Assembly: GCA_007449985.2 (NCBI GenBank)
Contig: VIIQ02000768.1
Coordinates: forward strand, 124,001 to 188,000
Origin: Desmodesmus armatus
Lineage: Eukaryota; Chlorophyta; Chlorophyceae; Sphaeropleales; Scenedesmaceae
DNA: 64,000 nucleotides
Direction of reading: 5' to 3'
This document shows positions 25,001 through 36,100 of this stretch, piece by piece (position 1 is the stretch's first letter; each line of letters begins with the position of its first letter). The position numbers and the translations under genes were made by a program. The notes below the pieces were generated by a model. The model saw only the letters and a program-made list of their open reading frames with translations, was not told where the DNA came from and ran no database searches.

Positions 25001-26906
25001 GGGCAGAGTGCCAGCTCTGCAAGGTAGATGCCCCTTGCGAACAGATGCGCAAAGATGCGCAGAGGCTACTTTGTCGTTTTTGCTGGTGTACACCCTTGCA
25101 CGTGCAAACGACCTGCTGAACACATGCCGTATCCACCGTGGGTCTTCTTTTGGCTTGTTGGGGGTGAGGGGTGTGGGACGCAGTGGTGTGTGTGTGCTTG
25201 AGTGTGTCAAGACTGTGTGTGGGGTGATGGTGTGTGTCATTGTGCAGGTGGTGTGGCAGTGCCAGGCGCGTATTTCATCACAGCAGGAGCAGCGTCAGCA
25301 GCATCAGCTGCAGCAACAGAGGCAGGTAGCTGCACACAGTAGGCAGACAGCAGCAGTCAGCAGAGCAGGCATGCTGGTAGTGTGGCATGCAGAAGCGTGT
25401 TCTCCGTTGCATGGTGTGCGATGCACCAGTTGCATTTGCACCTGTCAGGCTGCATGCAGGACAACTGTTTAGTGTAGCCAGGCGTGTGAGGGTTTTGCAG
25501 ACACGCAGGGGCAGCGGGTGTCTCAGCTAATATGGCGGCCTGCCTGTCGGTAGATGTGATGTGCCAGGGGCAGTGAGACCCAGGCAGTTCGGTGCCTGTG
25601 ACTTTCGGTAGCTTGCAGGTAGCTTTTGGAGCAGCTGCGAGCTGCCATATGTCAACACAGTTTGTGAGCACATCAGCACGCGCTGTCTGTACGTCCCCTA
25701 CCCCCTGCCGTGTGATTGCTGCTGCAGCATTGCCCACCAGGCCAGTGCTTTTGTCGAGGTAGCATCAGTGTGATGACACTGGGTGTGTTTGTTGTGGCCC
25801 TGCATATTCGGGTCTACTTGTCTCTTTCCTGCCGTCGTGCTTTTCGGAGGGAGCAACTCCCTGCTGCTCGCCTGTCGTGAATGGATTGCTGGATGATCCT
25901 CCTGCGCCGAGAGGCGCTGACAGCATGCATGAGCATTCAATCCACTTTCATTGTCGAGCATTATGCGACTGGTGTGTGTGCATATGTGTGTAACATGAGC
26001 AAATGACAGACTGTCCTACCAGCAGTGGCAGCAATGGCGCAACAGCCGAGCGCCGCGGGATGTTGACACACAGCACATGCAGCAGTTGGTCCAGCAGGAG
26101 CAGTCCAAAAGCAAATGGCACGCAGGCTTTCGGTTGACCAAAACATATATGCAGACTGCATAATGCAGTTGACCAAAAAGGATATGCCTCCTGGCCCAGC
26201 AGCAGCGGCTGCTCAGCCCCACAGGATGTTCAGCAGCCTCCAATGAATTCTCCAATGCCAGTGGTGCCGTATGTATCCTGGGGGCTCATTACACAGGTGC
26301 TCAGAACGACGTTCAGGATACCTTTATGAGTCTTGAGCAACTGGTGAAGCAGCAGTTTGACAACTGTTCGCTCTGGTTTGCCCAGTTGCAGCTGGACTTG
26401 TGATGTGTCACACATATGATCATGAGCAGGAGAAACGTCACCGACGATGAGACCCGTACATGCAAATCTGGCGTGATTTACTTCCCCAAATGCTTACTCC
26501 TCACACCTTCAAAAACACCGCACGGATCCACCTAGCACAGTCAAACATCCATGAACGACATAGCATGAACATCTGTCATCATATCCCCTGTACTGTCACT
26601 TGTGGCACAGGACGTGATGCACCTGCGTTGATTTCGTACTGCATGCTGATCGCCAAGCTGTTGAGCAGAAGAACTGACAGCACAGCAGCAGCTCTGCTGA
26701 ACTCCTCTATCTCCCCCTAGCATCAACTGCTGCAGCTGAATTCGTTGTCTGAACAGCATCATTTCAGATGTCTGCTTTGGCGGGGTGCCTGCCAGCAGGC
26801 ATCGACAGCAAGGTGGTCTGCTGCAGTCTGCTGAACTGCAGCAGCAGATGGCCCAGGCCTGTGTGCCTGCCTTCCTGACTGCATGTTCATATGCATGTGA
26901 GCACAG
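22015..26906. other. Region without a resolved gene; Q-rich exon-like fragments
   Basis: Directly after the RBM45-like stop, other frames look coding: MYHQQQQQQNDLARV from 22025, then a Gly/Ser frame from about 22140. Further exon-like pieces are 25248-25325 (26 codons between tgtgcag and gtagct, phase 0, QQEQRQQHQLQQQRQ), a Q-rich stretch at about 26011-26110, and about 26296-26403 (AQNDVQDTFMSLEQLVKQQF, then stop). None shows a known domain, and I could not join them. They may be a Q-rich gene upstream of the coiled-coil exons or relics. No repeat family as regular as A-E was seen. Confidence 0.4.
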
Positions 26907-28024
26907 GCTTTGCTTTCTGAGAACTGGGTGACAAAAGCTGGCGAAGCTGCTGCGCAACCCGACAGCAGCACCCCACCACCCGCTTTCAACCCAAAAGACC
27001 CCCAGTACAATGTGAGTTTGCAGTGGCAAGGTGGGAAAATTGGATACACCAGCTGGCCATGGTCGGCATGCCCAATTTTTTCGAGCTCTGTTCAAGCATC
27101 CAGTCAGGCCTTTAACAGCTCCAGCAGATGCATGGCTCCTTCTCCTGACTGGGCTCCTGCATGGTGGGCGCAAGCCCTGGGCGTGTCACCAGCAAGCAGC
27201 AGGTCCTGCACTGCCAGCACCACATACAGGGGTAGCAGCCTGTGCTCAACTGGCCCTGGCTATGATGGCTACCTGCCACTTGGGCGGCATATATGCACAC
27301 ATCATCAGCACTGGAAGTGTGTAGTGGTCATTAGCATCACGCCCCATTCCATGCAAGCTTCCATCATAAGATTGACTTTCCTCCCAGTCGCAAAGCATCT
27401 AGCAGGGCCTTGCAGTAATGCCATGGCACTTGGGATCAGAGCACTTGTATGCACTTTCGGTGTAAGCAACCCAAGAATTTGGCCCTGCCATATAAATGGG
27501 TGTGCTGATGTGCTGACTGTTGTGCTGGCTGTGCATGGCATGTGTCCTGCAGGAGATGGTGCGGCGCCTCAGCAAGTCTGCAGCCATGCGCAAGGCACAG
27601 TCCTTGGAGCAGGCTGTGGCGGCAGCAGAGAAGCAGCTGCAGGGCCTGACTGGAGATGCCAAGGAGGTGTGCAGTGAATGGGATGGCAGCTGCACTGTTT
27701 GGCCTGCTTGCAGGATGCCTCTATAAGCAGCGGTATTGTCTCTTGGCATCTTGGGACGGCGCCTAACAGCAGCCCAAAGTGCAGATGCTTTAGCAGTCGG
27801 GCACGAGCTTATGTGTTCCACGGCAGCTGGCTGGATCAGCTTGGCCAAAGACGCGCTTATGGATTTGGCACTAGCTGCTTGCCATATGCACCCTGCCCAA
27901 CGCTGTGTTCTGATGTGCTGTGCTGTGCTGTGCTGCAGGCCAAGAAGGCAGAGCTGGATGAGGTACAGCAGCAGCTGACAGAGGCACAGGCAGAGCTCTC
28001 TGAGCTGCAGGCCTCCTTGAGCAG
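26907..28024 (+). CDS. Coiled-coil exons, possibly the N-terminal part of the AKR gene
   Basis: Three exons join in phase: 26907-27011, 27553-27666 and 27939-28024. The first is charged and proline-rich (ENWVTKAGEAAAQPD ... FNPKDPQYN). The other two form a continuous heptad-like helix rich in Ala, Glu, Gln and Leu (AQSLEQAVAAAEKQLQGL, then LDEVQQQLTEAQAELSELQA). No start codon or first exon was found. The last exon ends with two bases of a codon, whereas the next good exon (28444) is phase 0. The two could be joined if one C is missing from the run at 28446-28450, giving a coiled-coil plus AKR protein. Alternatively this is a separate gene whose 3' end I have not found. Confidence 0.45.
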
Positions 28025-28443
28025 GTGTGCGCGCTGCCACATGCCCTGCCTGCACAGCATGCTGCTGGATATGCGCGTCCACAGTTGCCACGGCTGCTGC
28101 AACTGTGGCAGGCGGCATGTGACTCGGCAGCTATCAGGGTGGCTGCACCATTCATCACCACGCTTGGCAAGCGTCGCTCGTGCAGTGCAGTGCACACAGC
28201 GTGTGTTCAGCGCATTATAGGGCCCATGCTGGGGCAGCACCTGATTCACGTGCTGTTACAGGGCGTGCCAAAAACAAGCAGCTTGATTCATCCAATTACT
28301 GAATTACTGATTGGGCTGGCAGTCGAGCTCTTGTGGCGGCCCTGGCTCTGACTCCACCCGTTGCACTGCAGAAGAAAGTGTGTTTGCATCAGCTACTCTG
28401 TCACCATGACATGCACCTCACTTGTCCTGCACCTGTCCTGCAG

Positions 28444-31400
28444 GACCCCCTGTCCCTGACCCCATGGATGAGCGCGCTCTTCGCCCTGGCTGACAGCGGC
28501 TGCAGCACCTTTGACACAGGCGGTGCCGTCAGCGAAGCCACCCGGCCCCTGGGGTGCCCCTGTTGGACCTGCTGGCGCCTCCTGTGGCTGCTGCTGGGGG
28601 CCCTGCTGGAGTGTCTGCCTGGCTGTACAGGGGGGCGGAGAAGGTGCTGGGCACCTTCAAGCGCAGGTGGGTTGAAGGTGTGAGGCCACAGTTGTGGTGT
28701 GGGGTGTGGTAGGTGGTGGTGGTGGTGGGGGGTGGGGGGGGGGGGCGGCAGGGCTGATGGTAAGGGGGCAGGTGGTGGCGACACGTGTTGGTAAGGGTGC
28801 TGGGGCATGGGGGTGGCTAAGTCATGCAGCGAAGCCTGAAAGAAGCAGGGAGGCGTTGGGCGCTGTGATGGCAAGTGCAGCAGGGCTGCGGCAGTGCTGC
28901 AGGTTCTTTGTCACTTGGTCACGCTTTACAAGCTGTCTGGTGGCATGCAGCATTTCAAGCTGAAAGAGCGGTGTGGCACACCATTAGCAACACCAGCTCT
29001 GTAGCTGCGGTAGAACAACACCGAAGTGCATGGGTGTGGAAGCAGCTCAACACGGCTCTGTGTCAACCATGGTGCAGGTACGAGCTGGAGCACGGGCCGG
29101 CCTGTGTCCAAGTTGACTATTCTTTTTGGCTTGTCTGAGGGTGTGGGCAGCAGGCGTGTGGCACACTGATGGTGTGTTCTGCCTGAGCGCCTGAGCGTAA
29201 CACACTGCCTTGACCGACCCACTCTCATGACAGTGTATGTGTCACTGCGTACTGCGGTGCAGGTACGAGCTGGAGCGAGGGCCGGGCAAGCTGCGCGTGA
29301 CGACCCGCCTGGCACTGTCCCCTTTTGGGGGCAGCAGCACATCTGAGCTGGCGTCTGCTGCTGAGGCGGGACTGGAGGCCAGCCGGCAGGCTGTGCTGGG
29401 GCCTGAGGCGGCAGCAGCTGGGGGTGTGCTGGACACTGTGCTGCTGCACTGGTTGGACTATGAGGTAGGCGCAGACGTGCTGCTGGCTGTGGCAATAGCT
29501 CTTGAAAAGGCAAACATCCCAAACGGTCAGCGTTGTCGGGATCTAGACCTTAAATGCATTGCACAGCGCTTGAACGTGGCTGGAGGCACCCTGCCAGGCT
29601 GTGCTGGCGTCTGTGCCCCGCGGTGTGCTGGACATGGTGCTGCTGCACGTGGCTGGATTATGGGGTGCGTATTGACATGCTTCTGGCTGGCCAGCTGTTG
29701 GCGAGCTCTTGCAGAGCCAAGCATTCCACGCCGTCCGTGTTATAAGGTTACTGGATGCACAGCACAGCGCTGTGCCAGCATAAACGCAGGCTGAAGGCAT
29801 TTTGCCAGGCTGTGCTTGCCTGTGCGACGGCGGCAGCTGTGTCCTGGACATAGTGCTGCTGCACTGGTTGGGCTCCGTGTTGAGGGCTGGCAATGTCTGA
29901 GTGTGCTTGCTGGCTGGTTCCATGAGCCTCCTGGCATCAGTGATGAATTTCGCAAGCAATCCCTACATCAGGCAAAAGCAAGCCGTTGCAGTCGCATCTG
30001 AAGCATGGCGGCAGAATAGGGCTGGACGTGGGCGTCAGGCTGTGCTGGGGTCCCCGACTCAGCAAGGCGGCGGCAGGGGGTGTGCTGGACACCAACATTC
30101 CACATGCTTCTGGTCATTCAGCTGTTTGCCTCCTAAGCAGATGGTGCTGTTGCTGCTGTATGCAGAGCGTGGACTCGTTTGTGGCTGTGCTGCTGGCGCT
30201 GAAGCGCTACCTGGCCCCACCCGGCTACGATGCGGCAGCGGCTGCAGCAGCAGGAGAGGCTGGTGAGGTGCAGCCCAAGCTGGCAGCCCTGGGCCTAGTC
30301 AACCCCCCAGCAGCAGCCGTCACGGCAGCGGTAAGTGGGGGTGCATGCTGCTCAGCAGGCAGCACCTACAGCTGAAGCAGCGCCAGTTTCTCAGTCAGTG
30401 ACTGCAACATGTGATACATCATGTGCAGCATCATGTGCGGACCTCCTTCTGGAGCAAGGATGCCAGGCAGTAATGCCATGCAGTAGTGCATCTGCAGTTG
30501 TTCTTCTCAGTGACCTCGGGCTGCTTTCCTCCCCTGAATGCTTTCGTATGGGCAGAACACGATCCGCTGCAGGATCAGAGTAGGGTTCCAGGTTGTTTTT
30601 CGCCCGTTTCCCCTGGCCCCCTGCACGCTGCCTTGCCCACCCCTGCAGGTGCGTGCTGGTGCGCCCATCACCTGTGTCAACGTCCCCTTCAGCCTGCTGG
30701 ACACCTCGGCAGCACCACTGCTGGCCCTGTGCACACAGCACGGCATCAAGGTGCGCACCCCCCCCCCCCACCTCAGCATATTTGCATAGCGTGACACACC
30801 TGGGAACAGTGGCACCGACTGGTTTTGTTGGCATGGCACATCACAGCCCTGCAAGTCATGTAAACGCCAACACCAACACCCCAGGCGGTGCAGCCCCTGG
30901 TGTGCATGTGTGCTGCTGTCCGACAGCATGAGTCATGCACTGGTGTTTATATGTGTTCAGTATCGAATCATCACCGCTGGGACACCCATGATATGGCATT
31001 GCCGTAGGGCAGAACAGGACAATGTTGAAGGCACATGCCTCCATGTATGCACATTTGGCCGTCCCGTACAGGTGTTTGCTTCAGGCCCCACTGCCCACGG
31101 CCTCATCAGCGAGGCCTTCCTGGGCACTGCAGCACCTGACCCTGCACTAGGGGCACTGCCCGGCTGCGACAACCTGGCTGCAGGCCTGGATCTGGTGGCA
31201 AGGTGTGTAGACATATCAACAGTGGGATGGATGCACGGAAGGGAGCATGCGAACAATGTTGCTAGCTGCTGCTGGCTTCAGCAAGACAGGGTGCAGCCCT
31301 GCTTGGACAAACAAGCGCCAACAAAACAGCACGTGTAAGGCAGGGTCACTGCTGTCAGACAACTATCGCTGGCGTAACAATTGCTGTACATGAATCACGC

Positions 31401-32318
31401 CAGCTGCAACCCCTAAGGGTATGTGTGCCACAGCATGCATCGTGCCATGATTGGTGATCACTCTGACCCGCCATGCTTCTCACTTGTGCGCGCAGGTATG
31501 GTGGCTGGGCACGCTTCCAGGAACTGCTGCGTGCGCTCAAGGGTGTGGCAGACAAGCACGACACCTCAGTGCAGGTGAGGGGCTGGATGTTGCTGGGGTA
31601 TGCAGTGGGCTGCCAGCCAGCGGCTGACAGGCTGGCTGCGACAGCAGCTGCAAAGCATAACGTGCCATGCTGATGAGGATTCATGGGTGAGCGCACTGGT
31701 TCGTTGAGTCACAAAACAACCCAGCCATGATGAATGTGGCTGAGTCAAAACATGGCTCTGACGTGCTGTGCTGTGGTGTGCTGTATGCAGGTTGTTGCGC
31801 TGTCCTGGCTGCAGCGCCAGGGTGTGGTGCCTCTGCTGCCAGCACACTGGGGTCCTGGGCAGGAGGGGGTGGCTGCAGCACTGCCCTGGGCCCTCACACT
31901 GGGCCTGCAGCAGCACCTCACCCTGGACACACCCCCACCTGTTGCAGTGGCTGTGAGTCCGGCTGCAACACCAGCAGACGCACCACCAGCACCAGCAGCA
32001 GCAGTGGGTGAGGATGGCGGGGAGGGGGAAGAAGCAACAGTGGTTGCAGAAGGGGAGGGGGAGGCAGCAGGTGCAGGGGTGCCTGCAGAGGAGGGGGCTG
32101 TGGCAGGGGGTGGTGACGAAGGGGCAGCAGCAGCAGCAGCAGCCAAGGGGGGTGATGGTGAGGCTGCAGCAGCAGCGGATGGTGCTGAGGGAGTGAAGGT
32201 GGCTGCCAGCGTGGGCAAGGGTGTGTGGGTGGAGGGGTTGAGGGAGCTGCTGGTCCAGGGGGACCTTGATGCACTGGCAGCATTTGTGGGCAGGCCAGCA
32301 TGGCCAGCTGCCGCGTGA
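28444..32318 (+). CDS. Aldo/keto reductase-like protein with degenerate active site
   Basis: Inferred exons: 28444-28666, 29263-29464, 30166-30330, 30649-30750, 31072-31202, 31496-31574, 31791-32318. They sum to 1430 nt, and 1431 (477 codons) if one G is restored in GGGG at 28551-28554, where the frame breaks. AKR landmarks in order: STFDTG, GAEKVLGTFKRR, VLDTVLLHWLDYE, ITCVNVPFSLLD, GPTAHGLISEAFLG and YGGWARFQELL ... GVADKHDTSV, the last close to plant and algal AKRs. Of the family tetrad Asp-Tyr-Lys-His, Asp (FDT) and His (LLHW) are visible. The Tyr position (FDTGGAVSE) and Lys position (VTTRLAL) appear replaced, so reductase activity is doubtful. The C-terminal tail is acidic and Ala/Gly-rich. 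The start is missing and may lie in the coiled-coil exons upstream. Confidence 0.7.
29072..29100 (+). repeat. Echo of AKR exon 2 start and acceptor
   Basis: ggtgcaggtacgagctggag with cacgggccgg copies the acceptor and first codons of the exon at 29263 (RYELERGP), about 185 bp upstream of it. After about 30 bp the resemblance stops, and a stop codon follows in frame. Confidence 0.85.
29361..30100 (+). repeat. Tandem array (about 205-235 bp) spanning AKR exon 2 end and intron
   Basis: The end of exon 2 (ccggcaggctgtgctgggg ... gtgctggacactgtgctgct, 29361-29464) recurs in decayed form at about 29575-29665, 29788-29880 and 30020-30090. Each copy keeps ggctgtgct and a variant of gtgctggaca; two also keep gctgctgcac. 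The copies have lost the reading frame. The coding exon is thus the first unit of a four-unit array. Confidence 0.8.
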
Positions 32319-33158
32319 TTGTGTGGTGATGTGAGTTCAACTCGTTAGCACGTGCGCTGTGTCCCTACTACAGGATGCAGAGAAGGCTGCTGCTACTGTG
32401 AGGGGATGTTCGTGCGGTGCAGTGATGGGACCGTGTGGTATGCACCTGTAACGGGACGTAGTGGAAGCGTGAATGTTTGCGATGGAAAAGGGAAGTTGGG
32501 ATATGAGTTGGAGCTGAAGCTTCTGGGCTTGGGTAACTAGGTTACCAGCAATGACTGTATATTGCCAATGCTTCCCAATAGATGAAGCCGCCTACGTTGC
32601 AAGTCCAGACGTAGTTCTGTCCGCACTGTACGTATAACAGTCAGGCCGGCTAAGAGCAGTCAAGCTCTAGCCATAAGATAATATACTGTAACATTCCCGT
32701 TACAGCACCTGAGCCTAGCCCGTTGGATGATGATGTAAGCACACGGTTACACAGGTTGCTGTTTAGATTGTCTGAGCATCACTATGTACCCCTGGCATGC
32801 CGTGCTCCAGGGGTAAGAGTGTTGCTGCCACTGTGTAACTTCTCAGCTGTCTGAGTTGTGTTATTGGGCGGGCCCCCACCAAGTCCCACCCTGAGCAACA
32901 GGTGCCTGGTATAGAAAGCGAAAGAGCTTGCCTTATGAAGCCTTAAGAATCAGCAAATGGTGGAAGGCACTGCGGCTTGAGTGGGTGTTGCTGCGAAACC
33001 GTTGGGCAAGTCAAACATGACATGCCGGTTGCTGTGACTCGCGCGTAAAGGAGCAGCTCTGGCGAAGTTTCATCATAAGAGGCTCTTACAGGGTTCCGTG
33101 CGCCGGTCTCGAGACACAGCAGCACTATCATTGGGGCAGTCACAGCAGCTGGGCAACC
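32319..33158. other. Intergenic region between AKR-like gene and PES1
   Basis: It holds the 3' flank of the AKR-like gene and the 5' flank of PES1, both on the plus strand. Sequence is less repetitive than the introns. No further gene, tRNA or repeat family was recognised. TGTAA motifs at about 32447 and 32687 could serve the upstream gene. Confidence 0.6.
32447..32451 (+). promoter_or_regulatory. Possible polyadenylation signal TGTAA
   Basis: TGTAA lies about 130 nt after the AKR-like stop codon. TGTAA (UGUAA) is the usual poly(A) signal in chlorophyte algae. A second copy is at 32687-32691. A 5-mer alone is weak evidence. Confidence 0.35.
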
Positions 33159-36100
33159 ATGGGGAAGAAACAGAAGCGCGGAAAGGCTGGGAATGCCGTG
33201 CAGTACATGACACGCAACCAGGCCATCAAGAAGCTGCAGCTGCGGCTGTCGGAGTTCAGGTGCGCAGTAACAGCAGCAGCAGCAGCAGCAGCACCAGCAG
33301 CCAAAGTGCACAACCCACCCACTGCGCAGCATGCCGTCACGTGAAGGGCGCCTGAATGTTGCAAAGTGTGTCTAGATGCTCTCAACGTCACCTGCACAGC
33401 AGCAGCAGTGCAAAATAGTTGGTCAGGCTGTTGCGTCACCAAAACATGCTGACGGCAGCTTTGTTAGTGCTAGTGTATATGGAGCAGCTCGTGACTTCAG
33501 GCACACGCTATCACACTACACAATAAGGGCACACTGTCTCCCCGAACATGACTCTGCATGCATGGATGCACGATATGTCAGGTGCCCCCCCCCCCCCCCC
33601 CCGCCCTCCTCCCTGGCATGAACCCATCAGCAGCTGGATATGCTTTGTGGGGTGGACAGCTTGTAGGGTTTTCTTGACATGCCAGGTGACAAAAAAGCCA
33701 GGTGATAAGAAAGAACCACTACTAGTGGGGTGCGTTTGGAGAGGGGGGGGGGGTGCAGGTGGGAGGGCCACACCTGCTGGCTGTGAGCCCTCCTCGCCCT
33801 TTGCTGAACCCCCTTTCCCCCTCGTCCCCTTCGCAAAAGGTGTACATGCTGCAGGGATGACACTACTGCAATTTACCAACACTCACCTCCTCAACCTTAT
33901 ATCCTTCCAACTCAATCCAACTCAATCCAACTCAATCCAAGCGATGACACAACACGCCCTTCCAACTCAATCCAACTCAATCCAAGCGATGACACAACCC
34001 CCCCCCCCGCCTTTGCAGGAAGCTGTGCATCCTGAAGGGCATCCACCCCCGTGAGCCCAAGAAGAAGTGAAGGGAGCCAACAAGACATACTACCACGTCA
34101 AGGACATCAGCTGGCTGGCACACGAACCTCTCATTGCTACATTCAGGTGCGAACAAGGGAGCCAAGGGGTGCAAGTGGGAACAGCTTTGTGTGTGACTGG
34201 GGAACAGAAGCGAGGAACAGGACGAGCCTGGGGGCGGGGGGTGGTGTGGTTTGAGGGGGTGGGGGGGGGGGGGGGGAGGGCGGCAAAGGGCAACTGGAGT
34301 TGGAGATGAGATGCGAGGGCAGCAGGGAAGTAGCAGGTGCAGCAGCAGCGGGGGCAGCAGCAGCGCAGTGCCGGAGGCGGCGCAGCGGCAGCAGCCAAAG
34401 CAGTGGCAAAGATAGCAGCTGCTTAGCAGCGGCAGCAGTGCAACAGCACAAGCAAGGGTGGCAGGGGCAGCGGGCGCTACAACAAGCACATCTCAGCGGC
34501 TTCAGCAAGCAGGCAGGCAGCTGTCATTGTGCCTGTTGACACCAAGCATGTGCATCCAGGCCGCATAGCAGCAGCAGCCAGCAGCAGCAGCTGGGTCGCT
34601 AAGAGTGGTAGGGGCAGAGCGTTGAACACACAGCACCAGCAGTGCCAGCAGCAGCTGCAGCAGCAGCCGCTGCAATGGCACCAGCTGCACCAACAGCAGC
34701 TGCAACAGCAGCAACAAGCAGCAGCATCTAGCAGCCGGCAAACTTGAGTAGGCAACACGTGGGTCGTTGCAGATTCAGGATCCCTGCACACTGTTTGCTG
34801 CTGGCTACTGTCCTTGCCCTCTCATCTCGTCCCCTCTCCTTTCCTCATTGCCTCACATGCTTTTGGTCTGCTTGTCACAACTGCTGCTGCTGCTGCTGCG
34901 GCTGCCGCTGCTGCAGGTCCCTGAAGGTGCATGACCGGCGCATTCGCAAGGCAGCCGCCAAGCAGCAGCTGTCACTGGCTAGGAGGCTCATGAGCAACAA
35001 GCCGGGATACAAGCTGGATCACCTGGTCAAGGAGAGGTGAGGGGGGTTGTCCTTTTCTGAGTCGTCCTGGGCTGTTCTATTTATGTGGAAGGGGATTTCT
35101 GGGGTGTGGCGCTGAATTCTTCTGTTTTCTGGGAGCAGCCAGTTATGCATTGCTAGGGTGTTGCTGCATTGAAGGCGCAGGGTGTGTCGTCACGGTTTCT
35201 GATGTAGGGGCAGAGAGAGGGGCGGGCGGGCAAAGATTGAGAGGGGGGGAGCTCAGGCTGCTGAGCCACAAAGTGGGATACAAGCTGGGCCACCTGGTCA
35301 AGGGGAGGTACGGGCCTCTTTGTGTTTTGGGGGACTTCTTGTATGGGGTTCTGTGCAAGGGCGATTTAGTGCAAGGGCGCTGACTATGGCCTTTCGCAGT
35401 GTGTAGTGGGGCTGGCGGCTAGTCAGGAGCAGCGGGTGTGCATATGGCCATGTCCTCTCTGTTATTGAGGCATGTGTAAGTGGCTTGATTGATTGTTGCG
35501 TATATCAATGTTGATGTCCGGAACAATCAATCACCCATGCTGACCATCCTCAGTAATCGGACGAGACACGGCCCTGATTGGCTGTGTTGAAGCTTAGTGC
35601 AGGGCTTGGGCACAAATATGTGGCCCATAGCGCACCCCCCCCCTATCTCTCTCTTACCCCCCCCCCCCCCGCGCCTTGCATTGCTCTGCTGCTGGCTTGT
35701 TGCCTCCCAGCCACCTAGGCTCCTGACCTGGCCTATCCACTGTTCTTATCCTTACTGCGAGCTTGGGAACAGTGGATATGCCATGCTCACCAGCCTTGGT
35801 ACTTGGTGATACATTGGCCGGGGTTTGATGTGTACACGGGGTCAATGAGGCTGCAGGGCATTTTAGGGATGGAAGCGGGACTTGGCCAGGGGTGGAGCAC
35901 TGCTGCATGTAGGCGGTATATACAACATCATCGCAGTCTTGCCCCCTCACCCCCCCACCCCCCACGCACACACCCCTGGGGACACGTTGTGTCATCCGTA
36001 CCCCAGCTTTGTGGCATGCTCCCTAGTGCCAGTGGGGTTGGGGGGCTGGGGGGGGGGGGGATTGCATCATTGTGCTGCTCGTTTTGTCGCCTGGCCATGT

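Noticed and set aside
31745..32218. Minus-strand Ala/Ser/Pro frame of 157 codons
   Set aside because: Shadow of the acidic low-complexity AKR tail on the plus strand.
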